Shown here one piece after another: positions 35,395 through 43,548 of a stretch of 64,000 bases of DNA. The stretch lies in assembly GCF_013415325.1 (NCBI RefSeq), contig NZ_JACBYE010000002.1, positions 62,001-126,000 of the forward strand. The letters run 5' to 3'. Position 1 is the stretch's first letter; each line of letters opens with the position of its first letter. The notes below the pieces were generated by a model. That model was not told where the DNA came from. It was given only the letters and a program-made list of their open reading frames with translations, and ran no database searches. A program made the position numbers and the translations under genes. The DNA comes from Sanguibacter inulinus (GTDB lineage Bacteria; Actinomycetota; Actinomycetes; Actinomycetales; Cellulomonadaceae).

Positions 35395-35901
35395 TCAGAC
35401 CGCCTCGGCGGTCTCGGCCACGAGCTCGGCTGCGACGCCCTCGGCCCACGCCCTGACGGCATCCATGTCACGGCTGTCGCCGTACTTGCCGCGTGCTGCG
35501 AGGATGGCCGCGCGCTCGGCCAGGCTGAGCACGAGGACGTCGAGCTTGCCGGGGAAGTGCCTGTGGCCGCGAGCGCCGAGCGTCTCCATCCGGGCTGTCG
35601 TGGCTGGTGCGGAGTTGCCGCGCTTGCTCGGCTGGTCGGCGAGCCCGGAGGAGAACAACCAGACAGGCACCGAGCGCAGATGGTCGGCGAGGCGGTCGAC
35701 GAGGTCGCGCGCCTCGGGGAGCCACTGGCCGATGTACACAGCGGAGCCGACGACGACGGCGTCGTAGACGCTCACGTCCTTCACGTCTGCGGGTTCGACG
35801 ACGTCGCACTCAAGCCCGGCCCGCTCGAAGGCCTGGGCGATCACCGACGCGATCTCCCGGGTCGACCCGTGCTTCGACGCTGCGCTGACCAAGACTCGCA
35901 T
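35395..35901 (-). CDS. Flavodoxin-domain protein (HemG-like)
   Basis: A 168-residue protein with the FMN phosphate loop SAASKHGSTREIA at its N-terminus and the segment VVGSAVYIGQWLPEARDLVD, which fits menaquinone-dependent protoporphyrinogen oxidase or other flavodoxins. The C-terminal half (WLFSSGLADQPSKRGN) fits the same group. It could reduce a partner with FMN or act in haem synthesis; the sequence alone does not decide. AGGGAGA precedes the ATG. It is convergent with the response regulator, 15 bases apart. Confidence 0.75.
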   Translation of the reverse strand: MRVLVSAASKHGSTREIASVIAQAFERAGLECDVVEPADVKDVSVYDAVVVGSAVYIGQWLPEARDLVDRLADHLRSVPVWLFSSGLADQPSKRGNSAPATTARMETLGARGHRHFPGKLDVLVLSLAERAAILAARGKYGDSRDMDAVRAWAEGVAAELVAETAEAV

Positions 35902-36043
35902 CTGGCTCTCCCTCGCTGTGGTGCGCGAGACCAGGGGACCCGGTTCTCGGCACGCCGGGCGCACCTCGCCCGACCTGCACATCATCGACCGGGCCGACAG
36001 GGCGTCCGTGGGCCGGAAGTCCCCCGGGACGGCGCCGACCTGG

Positions 36044-36049
36044 CAGAAT
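36044..36049 (+). promoter_or_regulatory. Candidate -10 of leaderless add
   Basis: CAGAAT ends 6 bases before the ATG and no Shine-Dalgarno-like sequence is present. No good -35 was seen. Confidence 0.35.
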
Positions 36050-36055
36050 CCACAG

Positions 36056-37237
36056 ATGCCTGACGAGACGCAGCAGCCCGGACCACTCGCTCACCCGGCA
36101 CAGAGCACCGAGAGCACCCAGAGCAGCACCAGTACCACTCACGCTGCTGAGACCGTCCGCACACCTCCCCCGAGCACACCACCTGGCCGCAGAGACCTCG
36201 CCACCCTGCCCAAGGCACACCTGCACCTGCACTTCACAGGGTCGATGCGGCAGTCGACGCTCGCGGACCTCGCCGCCGCCCACGGGATGAGGCTGCCGAG
36301 CGCGCTGCTCGACCTCGACCCTCTCCGGGTGCCGGCCAACGAGCGCGGCTGGTTCAGGTTTCAGCGTCTGTACGACGCAGCCCGGGCGTGCGTGCGCACC
36401 GAGTCCGACATGCGCCGCATCATCCGGGAGGCCGCCGAGGACGACGCCGCCGAGGGGTCGGGCAGGCTCGAGATCCAGGTGGACCCGACGTCGTACGCCC
36501 CCTTCGTCGGTGGCATCACCCCGGCCCTCGAGATCGTCCTCGACGAGGCTCGGTCCGCGAGCGCGACGAGCGGTGTCGAGGTGGGGGTCATCGTCGCGTC
36601 CTCACGCATGCGCCACCCTCTCGACGCCCGCATCCTCGCGAGGCTCGCCGCCCTGCACGCCGGAGACGGACCGGGCGAGGTCATCGGCTTCGGGCTGAGC
36701 AACGACGAGCGGCGCGGTGACACGAGCGCCTTCGCCCCGGCCTTCCGCATCGCCCGCAAGGCCGGGCTGGCCTCTGTCCCCCACGGCGGCGAGCTGCTCG
36801 GGCCCGGGCACGTGTCCGAGGTGCTCGACACCCTGCAGCCGGACCGGCTGGGGCACGGCGTGCGGGCGGGCGAAGACCGTCGGGTGCTCGAGCGGATCGT
36901 CGAGCAGGACGTGTCGCTCGAGGTGTGCCCGGCGTCGAACGTCTCGCTCGGGGTGTACGCGGACGACGCGCAGGTGCCGCTGCGGGACCTCGTGGACGCG
37001 GGGGCGCGGGTCGCCCTCGGGGCCGACGACCCGCTGCTGTTCAGGTCCAGGCTCGTGGGGCAGTACGAGAGCGCGCGCGACGTGCACGGCTTCTCCGACG
37101 AAGAGCTCGCGGGTCTGGCCCGGTCCTCGATCCGTGCGAGCCTCGCCGCCGGGTCGACGCAGCGTCGGCTGCTGACCGAGGTCGACGAGTGGCTCGCCGC
37201 GCCGGCGCCCGGAGCAGGCGAGGTCGGCAAGGCGTGA
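36056..37237 (+). CDS. add: Adenosine deaminase
   Basis: Converts adenosine to inosine and ammonia for purine salvage. The 393-residue product has the metal motif LHLHFTGSM (His57, His59), the substrate loop SVPHGGELLG with catalytic Glu, GHGVRA, CPASNVSLG, and the metal Asp in LGADDPLLF. An N-terminal tail of about 45 residues is Ser/Thr/Pro-rich. An adenine deaminase cannot be fully excluded. The stop overlaps the next gene by four bases (GTGA), so it is coupled to a uracil-DNA glycosylase. The ATG was chosen over an upstream in-frame start because it follows a promoter-like hexamer. Confidence 0.88.
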   Translation: MPDETQQPGPLAHPAQSTESTQSSTSTTHAAETVRTPPPSTPPGRRDLATLPKAHLHLHFTGSMRQSTLADLAAAHGMRLPSALLDLDPLRVPANERGWFRFQRLYDAARACVRTESDMRRIIREAAEDDAAEGSGRLEIQVDPTSYAPFVGGITPALEIVLDEARSASATSGVEVGVIVASSRMRHPLDARILARLAALHAGDGPGEVIGFGLSNDERRGDTSAFAPAFRIARKAGLASVPHGGELLGPGHVSEVLDTLQPDRLGHGVRAGEDRRVLERIVEQDVSLEVCPASNVSLGVYADDAQVPLRDLVDAGARVALGADDPLLFRSRLVGQYESARDVHGFSDEELAGLARSSIRASLAAGSTQRRLLTEVDEWLAAPAPGAGEVGKA

Positions 37238-37977
37238 GAGAAGGACCCGACCTGGCCCCCGGGGCTCGCACCCTGCTCGAGGTCGACAGGCTCGTCGAAG
37301 GATGCACGGCCTGCCCACGCCTCGTGGAGTTCCGCGAGAAGGTCTCGACGGAGCGTCGCGCAGCCTTCCGCGACCAGACGTACTGGGGCCGCGGCGTGCC
37401 GAGCTTCGGAGACGAGCAGGCGGGCGTCGTCGTCGTCGGTCTCGCCCCTGCGGCGCACGGCAGCAACCGGACCGGCCGGATGTTCACGGGCGACCGCAGC
37501 GGCCAGGTGCTCGTCGCCGCGATGCACAGGACGGGCTTCGCCTCTCAACCGACAGCGGTGTCGCGCGACGACGGGCTCGTGCTGACGGGGGCACGGATCG
37601 TCGCCCCCGTGCACTGCGTCCCCCCGGACAACAAGCCGACACCCGACGAGCGTCGCCGCTGCTCCCCCTACCTCGGACGCGAGCTCGAGCTGCTGGCAGC
37701 CACGGTCCGGGTCGCCGTGGTTCTCGGCGGGTTCGGATGGGTCGCGCTGCTCGCCACGCTGCGTGACCAGGGCTGGTCGGTGCCGCGGCCCCGACCGCGC
37801 TTCGGCCACGGCGCGAAGGTGAGGATCGGGCACCCCGACGGGCGCGAGCTCACGGTGCTCGGCTGCTTCCACGTGAGCCCCCACAACACGAGCACCGGGC
37901 GGCTGACACCGCAGATGGTCGACGACGTGCTGCTCGAGGCTCGACGCCTGGCCGGGCTGGACCTGCGGGAGGGCTGA
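37234..37977 (+). CDS. udgB: Family-5 uracil-DNA glycosylase (UdgB)
   Basis: Removes uracil from DNA, and in known UdgB enzymes also hypoxanthine. The 247-residue product has cysteines CTACPRL near the N-terminus and CVPPDNKPTPDERRRC in the middle, expected to hold an iron-sulphur cluster. It also has the active-site motif GLAPAAHGSNRTGRMF and the C-terminal motif HVSPHNTSTGRLT, which separate family 5 from family 4. The GTG start overlaps the add stop. A longer open frame upstream lies inside add and is rejected. Family assignment is by motif recall, not alignment. Confidence 0.88.
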   Translation: MREGPDLAPGARTLLEVDRLVEGCTACPRLVEFREKVSTERRAAFRDQTYWGRGVPSFGDEQAGVVVVGLAPAAHGSNRTGRMFTGDRSGQVLVAAMHRTGFASQPTAVSRDDGLVLTGARIVAPVHCVPPDNKPTPDERRRCSPYLGRELELLAATVRVAVVLGGFGWVALLATLRDQGWSVPRPRPRFGHGAKVRIGHPDGRELTVLGCFHVSPHNTSTGRLTPQMVDDVLLEARRLAGLDLREG

Positions 37978-38011
37978 GGTCCTGGTCGCCCACTCGGTGC
38001 CCGCCACGTGA

Positions 38012-38031
38012 GACGGGGGAAACTCCCCGTC
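38012..38031 (+). terminator. Hairpin after udgB / in the terC leader
   Basis: A 7-bp perfect stem (GACGGGG/CCCCGTC) with a 6-base loop. It could end udgB or form part of the structured leader of terC. Confidence 0.4.
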
Positions 38032-38135
38032 GCGCGTGGGAACCTCCCGGGTGCGCGTGACGTTGAGCCATCATGCACACGGGTCGGTAGGTGGTGAACG
38101 GCACCACCTCGGCACGCACACTCGAAAGGACCCAC

Positions 38136-39338
38136 ATGGAGGTCTCTGGGCTCGTCTGGGGTCTGACGATCGTTCTGATCGTCGGGCTCCTGGCGTTCGA
38201 CTTCATCTTCCACGTCCGCAAGGCACACATCCCGACGCTGCGAGAGGCAGCGATCTGGTCGTCGATCTACGTCGGGCTCGCGCTCGTCTTCGGCGTCGGC
38301 GTCCTCGTCTTCGGGGGATCGCAGATGGGGTCCGAGTACTTCGCCGGCTACATCACGGAGAAGGCTCTCTCGGTCGACAACCTGTTCGTCTTCCTCATCA
38401 TCATGGCGAGCTTCAAGGTGCCGCGCGCAGACCAGCAGAAGGTGCTGCTCTTCGGCATCGTCTTCTCGCTCATCGCTCGCACAGCCTTCATCTTCGTCGG
38501 TGTCGCGCTCATCAACCGCTTCTCGGCGCTGTTCTACCTCTTCGGTCTGTTCCTGCTCTTCACGGCCATCAAGCTGCTCAAGCCCGAGGGCGAGGGCGAG
38601 GGCGACGAGGCGAACAACTTCATCATCCGGACGGCCAAGAAGCTGTTCCACACGACCGACGAGTACGACGGCGACAAGCTCTTCACCATGCACAACGGCA
38701 AGCGTGCCCTCACGCCGATGCTGCTCGTCATGGTCGCCATCGGCGGTACGGACATCCTCTTCGCCCTCGACTCGATCCCGGCGATCTTCGGTCTGACGCA
38801 GAACACCTTCATCGTGTTCACGGCCACGGCCTTCTCGCTCATGGGTCTGCGTCAGCTGTACTTCCTGGTGGACGGGCTGCTCGACCGCCTCATCTACCTG
38901 TCGTACGGTCTCGCCGCGATCCTCGGGTTCATCGGCATCAAGCTCGTGCTGCACGCCCTGCACGAGAACAACCTGCCGTTCATCAACGGCGGCGAGCACG
39001 TCGACGTCTTCGAGGTCAGCACCCCGCTGTCCCTCAGCGTCATCGTCGGTGTCCTGGCGATCACCGTCATCGCCTCGCTCATGTCCGACAAGGGCAAGGT
39101 GCAGAACCTCGTCAACGGCGCTCGCCGCGACGCGTCGCACTACGTGGACCTGTCCTACACGACAGACCCCGCAGAGCGTCACCGTCTCTACGTCGAGCTC
39201 CAGGAGACCGAGAGCCGCCTGCAGAAGATCGACCCCAAGTACGCCGACATGTACACCGAGGACGAGGAGCTCAAGGCTCTCATCGCCCAGGCGCACGAGG
39301 CGCACGGATCGTTCCGCTCGGAGCCTGACCGCACCTGA
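38136..39338 (+). CDS. TerC/Alx-family integral membrane protein
   Basis: A 400-residue membrane protein with about nine helices. The signature EKALSVDNLFVF, with conserved acidic residues, and the second GGTDILFALDSIPA define the TerC/Alx family, whose members export manganese or act in tellurite resistance and protein secretion. A charged loop of about 50 residues in the middle and a soluble C-terminal tail of about 70 residues are present. AAAGGA lies five bases before the ATG. The spacer before it, about 158 bases, contains at least two hairpins, but no match to the yybP-ykoY manganese riboswitch was seen. Confidence 0.88.
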   Translation: MEVSGLVWGLTIVLIVGLLAFDFIFHVRKAHIPTLREAAIWSSIYVGLALVFGVGVLVFGGSQMGSEYFAGYITEKALSVDNLFVFLIIMASFKVPRADQQKVLLFGIVFSLIARTAFIFVGVALINRFSALFYLFGLFLLFTAIKLLKPEGEGEGDEANNFIIRTAKKLFHTTDEYDGDKLFTMHNGKRALTPMLLVMVAIGGTDILFALDSIPAIFGLTQNTFIVFTATAFSLMGLRQLYFLVDGLLDRLIYLSYGLAAILGFIGIKLVLHALHENNLPFINGGEHVDVFEVSTPLSLSVIVGVLAITVIASLMSDKGKVQNLVNGARRDASHYVDLSYTTDPAERHRLYVELQETESRLQKIDPKYADMYTEDEELKALIAQAHEAHGSFRSEPDRT

Positions 39339-39366
39339 GGTCCGGTCCCCCGGCGGTCTGCCGGGC

Positions 39367-39420
39367 CAGCACGACGAAGCCCCTCACGCACCGCGGTGCG
39401 TGAGGGGCTTCGTCGTGCTG
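39367..39420. terminator. Bidirectional terminator, perfect 27-bp palindrome
   Basis: The 54 bases are one uninterrupted perfect palindrome (centre GCACCGCGGTGC) between the convergent terC and MYG1 genes. It should terminate both. Confidence 0.85.
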
Positions 39421-39531
39421 TGGCGCTGCCCCGTGGGGCGGGTGCACGCTGCAGGCGCCGCGTCCAGGGCGTGCCGCACGATGCGGCCTCCCGGGCCGCC
39501 AGACCGCGTCGTGCGGCTCGCTCTTCAGGTG

Positions 39532-40395
39532 TCAGGCAGCCAGCGCCTGCCGGAGCATCTCGAGGGCACCCTCGCGGGTCTCGGCCGCGGCGATGAACCC
39601 GGCCTTGTGGCAGAACACCGCGTCGGGCACGCCGGTCACCTCGGCGAGCTCGGCGCCGTTGAGGCCGCGCCAGGACTCGGGGAGCTCCTTGCGGGACCCG
39701 AACTGCGACGACTCGGGGCGGACGGTCTGGATCGTCCAGTGCCCGGTCGCGCCGGGGAAGACCGTGAAGAGCAGCTTCGACTGCTTGGTGGCGATGCCGC
39801 CGTGCGGGACGAACTTCTCGAGGACCACGTAGGTCTTCTTCGGGCTCGCGGCGTAGGCCTCGAGGAAGGTGCGCTCCGCGGCGATCGACGTCTCGTACTT
39901 GAGCCTGTAGCGCTGCAGCAGCGTCGTGGCCAGGGCGACCGCGACCTGGAACTGGGAGTCGAAGTCTTCGTCGTCGCCGAGCGGGTTGAACAGCCCGAGC
40001 ACCTCGGACACGTCGAGCGGGGCGGCGCCGAAGTCGCTCACCGTGTACAGGTCCTGGCCGTTGTCGACGGCGTCGATGGCCTGCACGAGGCGGGAGTCGA
40101 TCTTCTGCCACACGGCGTCGTCGCCGCAGTACTCCTTGCCGTAGTGCTGCCACAGCAGACCGAAGGCGGAGTAGAGGATCCCGTTGTCGCGGGCACCCGA
40201 GCTCAGCTGGTGGTGGTCGAAGCGCCGGGTCTCGACGTCGTAGACGCCGCCGACGTCGAGCACGACGTCGGCCGTCGCGAGGACCTCGGGGTCACGGGTG
40301 CGGACCACCTCGGCGTCCGGGAAGAGCTGGGTGAGGAGGGCGACGCCGAAGACGTCGTCTGCGTGGAACTTGCCGTTGTGGGTTGCGATGATCAC
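39532..40395 (-). CDS. MYG1-family (UPF0160) protein
   Basis: A 287-residue protein with IIATHNGKFHADDVFGVALL, VVRTRDPEVLATADVVLDVGG, RRFDHHQ and the C-terminal FCHKAGFIAA, matching the MYG1 family of DHH-like metal-dependent hydrolases. Eukaryotic MYG1 is a 3'-5' RNA exonuclease; the bacterial role is unknown. The GTG start is preceded by TAGGCT seven bases upstream, without a Shine-Dalgarno site. It is divergent from ppc. Confidence 0.85.
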   Translation of the reverse strand: MIIATHNGKFHADDVFGVALLTQLFPDAEVVRTRDPEVLATADVVLDVGGVYDVETRRFDHHQLSSGARDNGILYSAFGLLWQHYGKEYCGDDAVWQKIDSRLVQAIDAVDNGQDLYTVSDFGAAPLDVSEVLGLFNPLGDDEDFDSQFQVAVALATTLLQRYRLKYETSIAAERTFLEAYAASPKKTYVVLEKFVPHGGIATKQSKLLFTVFPGATGHWTIQTVRPESSQFGSRKELPESWRGLNGAELAEVTGVPDAVFCHKAGFIAAAETREGALEMLRQALAA

Positions 40396-40402
40396 ACCCG
40401 AC

Positions 40403-40408
40403 AGCCTA
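40403..40408 (-). promoter_or_regulatory. Candidate -10 of the leaderless MYG1 gene
   Basis: TAGGCT ends 7 bases before the GTG start. TGAGGC lies 17 bases further upstream as a weak -35. Confidence 0.4.
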
Positions 40409-40542
40409 CGGGGAGGGGCTGACGCGCCTCACGACCCGCGGTCCCCCGCCTGATCCGGCCGTCGAGGCCCTCTGTGCCCGCCCCATGACCCTCCCGTGAC
40501 CACCCTGCGTGGTGCTCGTAGCGCCCACCAGACGAGAACGCA

Positions 40543-40571
40543 CTGGCGGACCGGCTGACCCCGGTTAGCCT
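40543..40571 (+). promoter_or_regulatory. Candidate promoter of leaderless ppc
   Basis: CTGGCG and TAGCCT with a 17-base spacer; the -10 ends 6 bases before the GTG start and no Shine-Dalgarno sequence is present. Confidence 0.45.
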
Positions 40572-40577
40572 TGACCG

Positions 40578-43280
40578 GTGACTGACCACCAGAACGCCTC
40601 GTCGAACGACCTCCGCGAGGCCATCCCCGACGACCGTGACGACGCGCGGGACGAGATGCCGGAGAAGCTCCGCGCCGACGTCCGCCTCCTCGGCGACCTG
40701 CTCGGCACCATCCTCCGCGAGGCCGGCGGCCCTGACCTGCTCGACGACGTCGAGCGGCTCCGTGGGCTCGTCATCACGGCCCAGAAGGCCCCGGAGTCTG
40801 GAGCGATCGACGAGGCAGAAGCCCTCATCGACACCTTCAGCCCCGAGCGGGCCGAAGAGGTCTCCCGTGCCTTCAGCTGCTACTTCCACCTGGTGAACCT
40901 CGCCGAGGAGCACCACCGGGTGCGGGTGGTGCACGAGCACGAGGCCGAGCTCTCGCCCGCCGAGGCACACGCCCAGGACTACCTGCCCGACGCGCTGCGT
41001 CGCCTCGAGGCCGAGCTCGGCCCGGACGAGACGCGCCGTCGCCTCGCCGGCCTCGAGTTCCGCCCCGTCTTCACCGCGCACCCGACCGAGGCGCGCCGAC
41101 GCGCCATCGCCGCGTCGATCCGACGGATCACCACGCTGCTCGCGGCGCGCGACGAGTCCTCGCTCGCCGGGGTCTCGCGCCTGGAGAACACCGACCAGCT
41201 GCTCGCCGAGATCGACGGTCTGTGGCGCACCTCGCCGCTGCGCACCACCAAGCCCTCGCCCCTCGACGAGGTCCGCACGGCGATGGGCGTCTTCGACGAG
41301 ACGCTGTTCAGCGTGCTCCCCGAGGTCTACCGCAGGCTCGACACCTGGGTGAACCGCGACGAGCCCGGGGTCTCGACCCCCGTCGCCCCGCCCTTCGTCC
41401 GTCTGGGCACGTGGATCGGCGGAGACCGCGACGGCAACCCGAACGTCACGGCGTCGATCACCCGCACCGCAGCAGCGATCGCGAGCGAGCACGTGCTCAT
41501 CGCGCTCGAGAACGTCGCCGAGCGCGTGGGCCGCACCATGACCCTCGACGCGACGACGACACCGGCCTCCGAGGCCCTCGACCAGCTGTGGCTCTCCCAG
41601 CGACAGCTCGCCCCCGAGATCACCGCGGACATCTCGAGCCGCTCCCCCAACGAGCCGCACCGCCGCACGCTGCTCGTCGTCGCCGAGCGTCTTCGCGCGA
41701 CGCGGCGCCGGGACGCCGACCTGGCCTACCCGACCGCGGCCGACCTGCTCACCGACCTCCGCACGATCCAGGACTCCCTCGTCGCAGCCGGCGCCCGACG
41801 GGTCGCGTACTCCGACCTGCAGAAGTTCATCTGGCAGGTGCAGACCTTCGGCTTCCACCTCGCCGAGCTCGAGGTGCGCCAGCACTCCCAGGTGCACCGG
41901 GAGACCCTCGCCGAGATCGCCGAGCACGGCGCCGACAGCGCAGCGCTCAGCGAGCGCTCGGTCGAGGTCCTCGACACCTTCCGGGCGATCGCCGCGATCC
42001 AGAAGCGCCACGGGGTCGACGCGGCCCGCCGCTACGTCGTGTCCTTCACGACGAACGCCGAAGACCTCGCGAACGTCTACACCCTCGCCGCGCACGCGCT
42101 CGGCGGCCCCGAGCTCGCGCCCGTCCTCGACGTCGTGCCGCTCTTCGAGACCTTCGCCGACCTCCAGGCCGCTCCCGGTGTCCTCGCGGAGTACGTGAAG
42201 AACCCCCTCGTGGTCGAGCGCCTCGAGGCGACAGACCGCCGCCTCGAGGTCATGCTCGGCTACTCCGACTCCTCCAAGGACGTCGGGCCGGTCTCGGCGA
42301 CCCTCGCCCTCTACGAGGCGCAGGACAAGATCGCTGCGTGGGCGCAGGACGCCGACATCACGCTGACGCTCTTCCACGGCCGTGGTGGTGCGCTCGGGCG
42401 CGGCGGCGGCCCCGCCAACCGTGCTGTGCTGGCCCAGCCCCCGGGCTCAGTCGACGGGCGCTTCAAGCTCACAGAGCAGGGTGAGGTCATCGCGGCCCGC
42501 TACGGCGACCCGACGATCGCCACCCGGCACATCGAGCAGGTCGCCGCGGCGACCCTGCTGCAGTCGATGCCCTCGGTCGGCGAGCACAACGCCCAGGCTG
42601 CCGAGCGGTTCACCGACGTCGCCGCGACGCTCGACGTGGAGTCGCGCAAGCGGTTCTTCGAGCTCGTGCACGCCGAGGGCTTCCCGCAGTGGTTCGCCCA
42701 GGTGACCCCCCAGGAGGAGATCGGTCTGCTGCCCCTCGGCTCGCGCCCTGCCAAGCGTGGGCTGTCGGTCAACTCCCTCGACGACCTCCGGGCGATCCCG
42801 TGGGTCTTCGCGTGGACGCAGGCCCGCATCAACCTCACCGGGTGGTTCGGGCTGGGCACGGCTCTCGCGGCTGTCGGCGACGTCGACGAGCTCAAGCGTG
42901 CCTACGCCCAGTGGCCGCTCTTCTCGACGATGATCGACAACGTCGAGATGTCCCTCGCCAAGACCGACGTGCGGATCGCCGAGCGCTATCTCGCCCTCGG
43001 CGACCGCGACGACCTCGCGACGCTCGTCCTCGACGAGATGGCCCTCACCCGCGAGTGGGTCCTCAAGATCACCGGCAAGACGACGATGCTCGGCAACCTG
43101 CACGTCCTCGGGCGCGCGGTCCAGCTGCGCAGCCCGTACGTCGACGCGCTCTCGCTGATCCAGCTCCGCGCGCTGCGTGCCCTGCGCCGCGGTGCACCGC
43201 AGGAGCAGGTGCCGCAGCTGCAACGACTGCTGCTGCTGTCCGTCAACGGGATCGCCGCCGGGCTCCAGAACACCGGGTGA
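40578..43280 (+). CDS. ppc: Phosphoenolpyruvate carboxylase
   Basis: Anaplerotic enzyme making oxaloacetate from PEP and bicarbonate. The 900-residue product has the catalytic FTAHPTEARRR (His168), GGDRDGNPNVTA, LGYSDSSKDVG, the FHGRGGALGRGGGP loop, and the typical C-terminal end LLSVNGIAAGLQNTG. Length agrees with bacterial PEPC (about 880-960). The start is a GTG with a promoter-like hexamer 6 bases upstream. A hairpin terminator follows about 17 bases after the stop. The gene stands alone between MYG1 and the P-type ATPase. Confidence 0.97.
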   Translation: MTDHQNASSNDLREAIPDDRDDARDEMPEKLRADVRLLGDLLGTILREAGGPDLLDDVERLRGLVITAQKAPESGAIDEAEALIDTFSPERAEEVSRAFSCYFHLVNLAEEHHRVRVVHEHEAELSPAEAHAQDYLPDALRRLEAELGPDETRRRLAGLEFRPVFTAHPTEARRRAIAASIRRITTLLAARDESSLAGVSRLENTDQLLAEIDGLWRTSPLRTTKPSPLDEVRTAMGVFDETLFSVLPEVYRRLDTWVNRDEPGVSTPVAPPFVRLGTWIGGDRDGNPNVTASITRTAAAIASEHVLIALENVAERVGRTMTLDATTTPASEALDQLWLSQRQLAPEITADISSRSPNEPHRRTLLVVAERLRATRRRDADLAYPTAADLLTDLRTIQDSLVAAGARRVAYSDLQKFIWQVQTFGFHLAELEVRQHSQVHRETLAEIAEHGADSAALSERSVEVLDTFRAIAAIQKRHGVDAARRYVVSFTTNAEDLANVYTLAAHALGGPELAPVLDVVPLFETFADLQAAPGVLAEYVKNPLVVERLEATDRRLEVMLGYSDSSKDVGPVSATLALYEAQDKIAAWAQDADITLTLFHGRGGALGRGGGPANRAVLAQPPGSVDGRFKLTEQGEVIAARYGDPTIATRHIEQVAAATLLQSMPSVGEHNAQAAERFTDVAATLDVESRKRFFELVHAEGFPQWFAQVTPQEEIGLLPLGSRPAKRGLSVNSLDDLRAIPWVFAWTQARINLTGWFGLGTALAAVGDVDELKRAYAQWPLFSTMIDNVEMSLAKTDVRIAERYLALGDRDDLATLVLDEMALTREWVLKITGKTTMLGNLHVLGRAVQLRSPYVDALSLIQLRALRALRRGAPQEQVPQLQRLLLLSVNGIAAGLQNTG

Positions 43281-43297
43281 CCCAGACCGACCCGTCC

Positions 43298-43344
43298 GAC
43301 GCAGGCCCTCGACCGCACGTCTCGTGCTGTCGGGGGCCTGCGTC
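43298..43344 (+). terminator. Terminator after ppc
   Basis: An 11-bp perfect outer stem (GACGCAGGCCC with its complement) with inner CGAC/GTCG and GCACG/CGTGC pairings, beginning about 18 bases past the ppc stop. Confidence 0.8.
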
Positions 43345-43512
43345 GTCTGCGTGGGGCCCAGGGCTCGCGGGGGTGTGGGCGCACGGGGCTGCGGGCGCAC
43401 GGGCCCGTCGGCTCGTGGGACCACGGGTCGCTGGAGAGGGCTGGAGCGGGGGCTGCAGTGCCTTCCCCCGGCCTTCTGTCCCAGGCCGGGCCGCAGAGGG
43501 CGTGGGACGATC

Positions 43513-43532
43513 ATCGAGGAACAGTTCTCGAT
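43513..43532 (+). promoter_or_regulatory. Inverted repeat before the P-type ATPase gene
   Basis: A 20-base imperfect palindrome with arms ATCGAG/CTCGAT, 16 bases before the ATG. A regulator-binding site is possible; no regulator gene is adjacent. Confidence 0.3.
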
Positions 43533-43548
43533 CCAGTCAGGTGATGAC

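Noticed and set aside
36925-37233. In-frame N-terminal extension of the glycosylase
   Set aside because: It lies inside add in another frame; the GTG overlapping the add stop is the natural start.
37978-38135. yybP-ykoY manganese riboswitch upstream of terC
   Set aside because: Hairpins are present but the conserved riboswitch loops were not recognisable.
38036-39328. 430-codon frame overlapping terC
   Set aside because: It is a shadow of the TerC frame, without the helices and motifs seen in the other frame.
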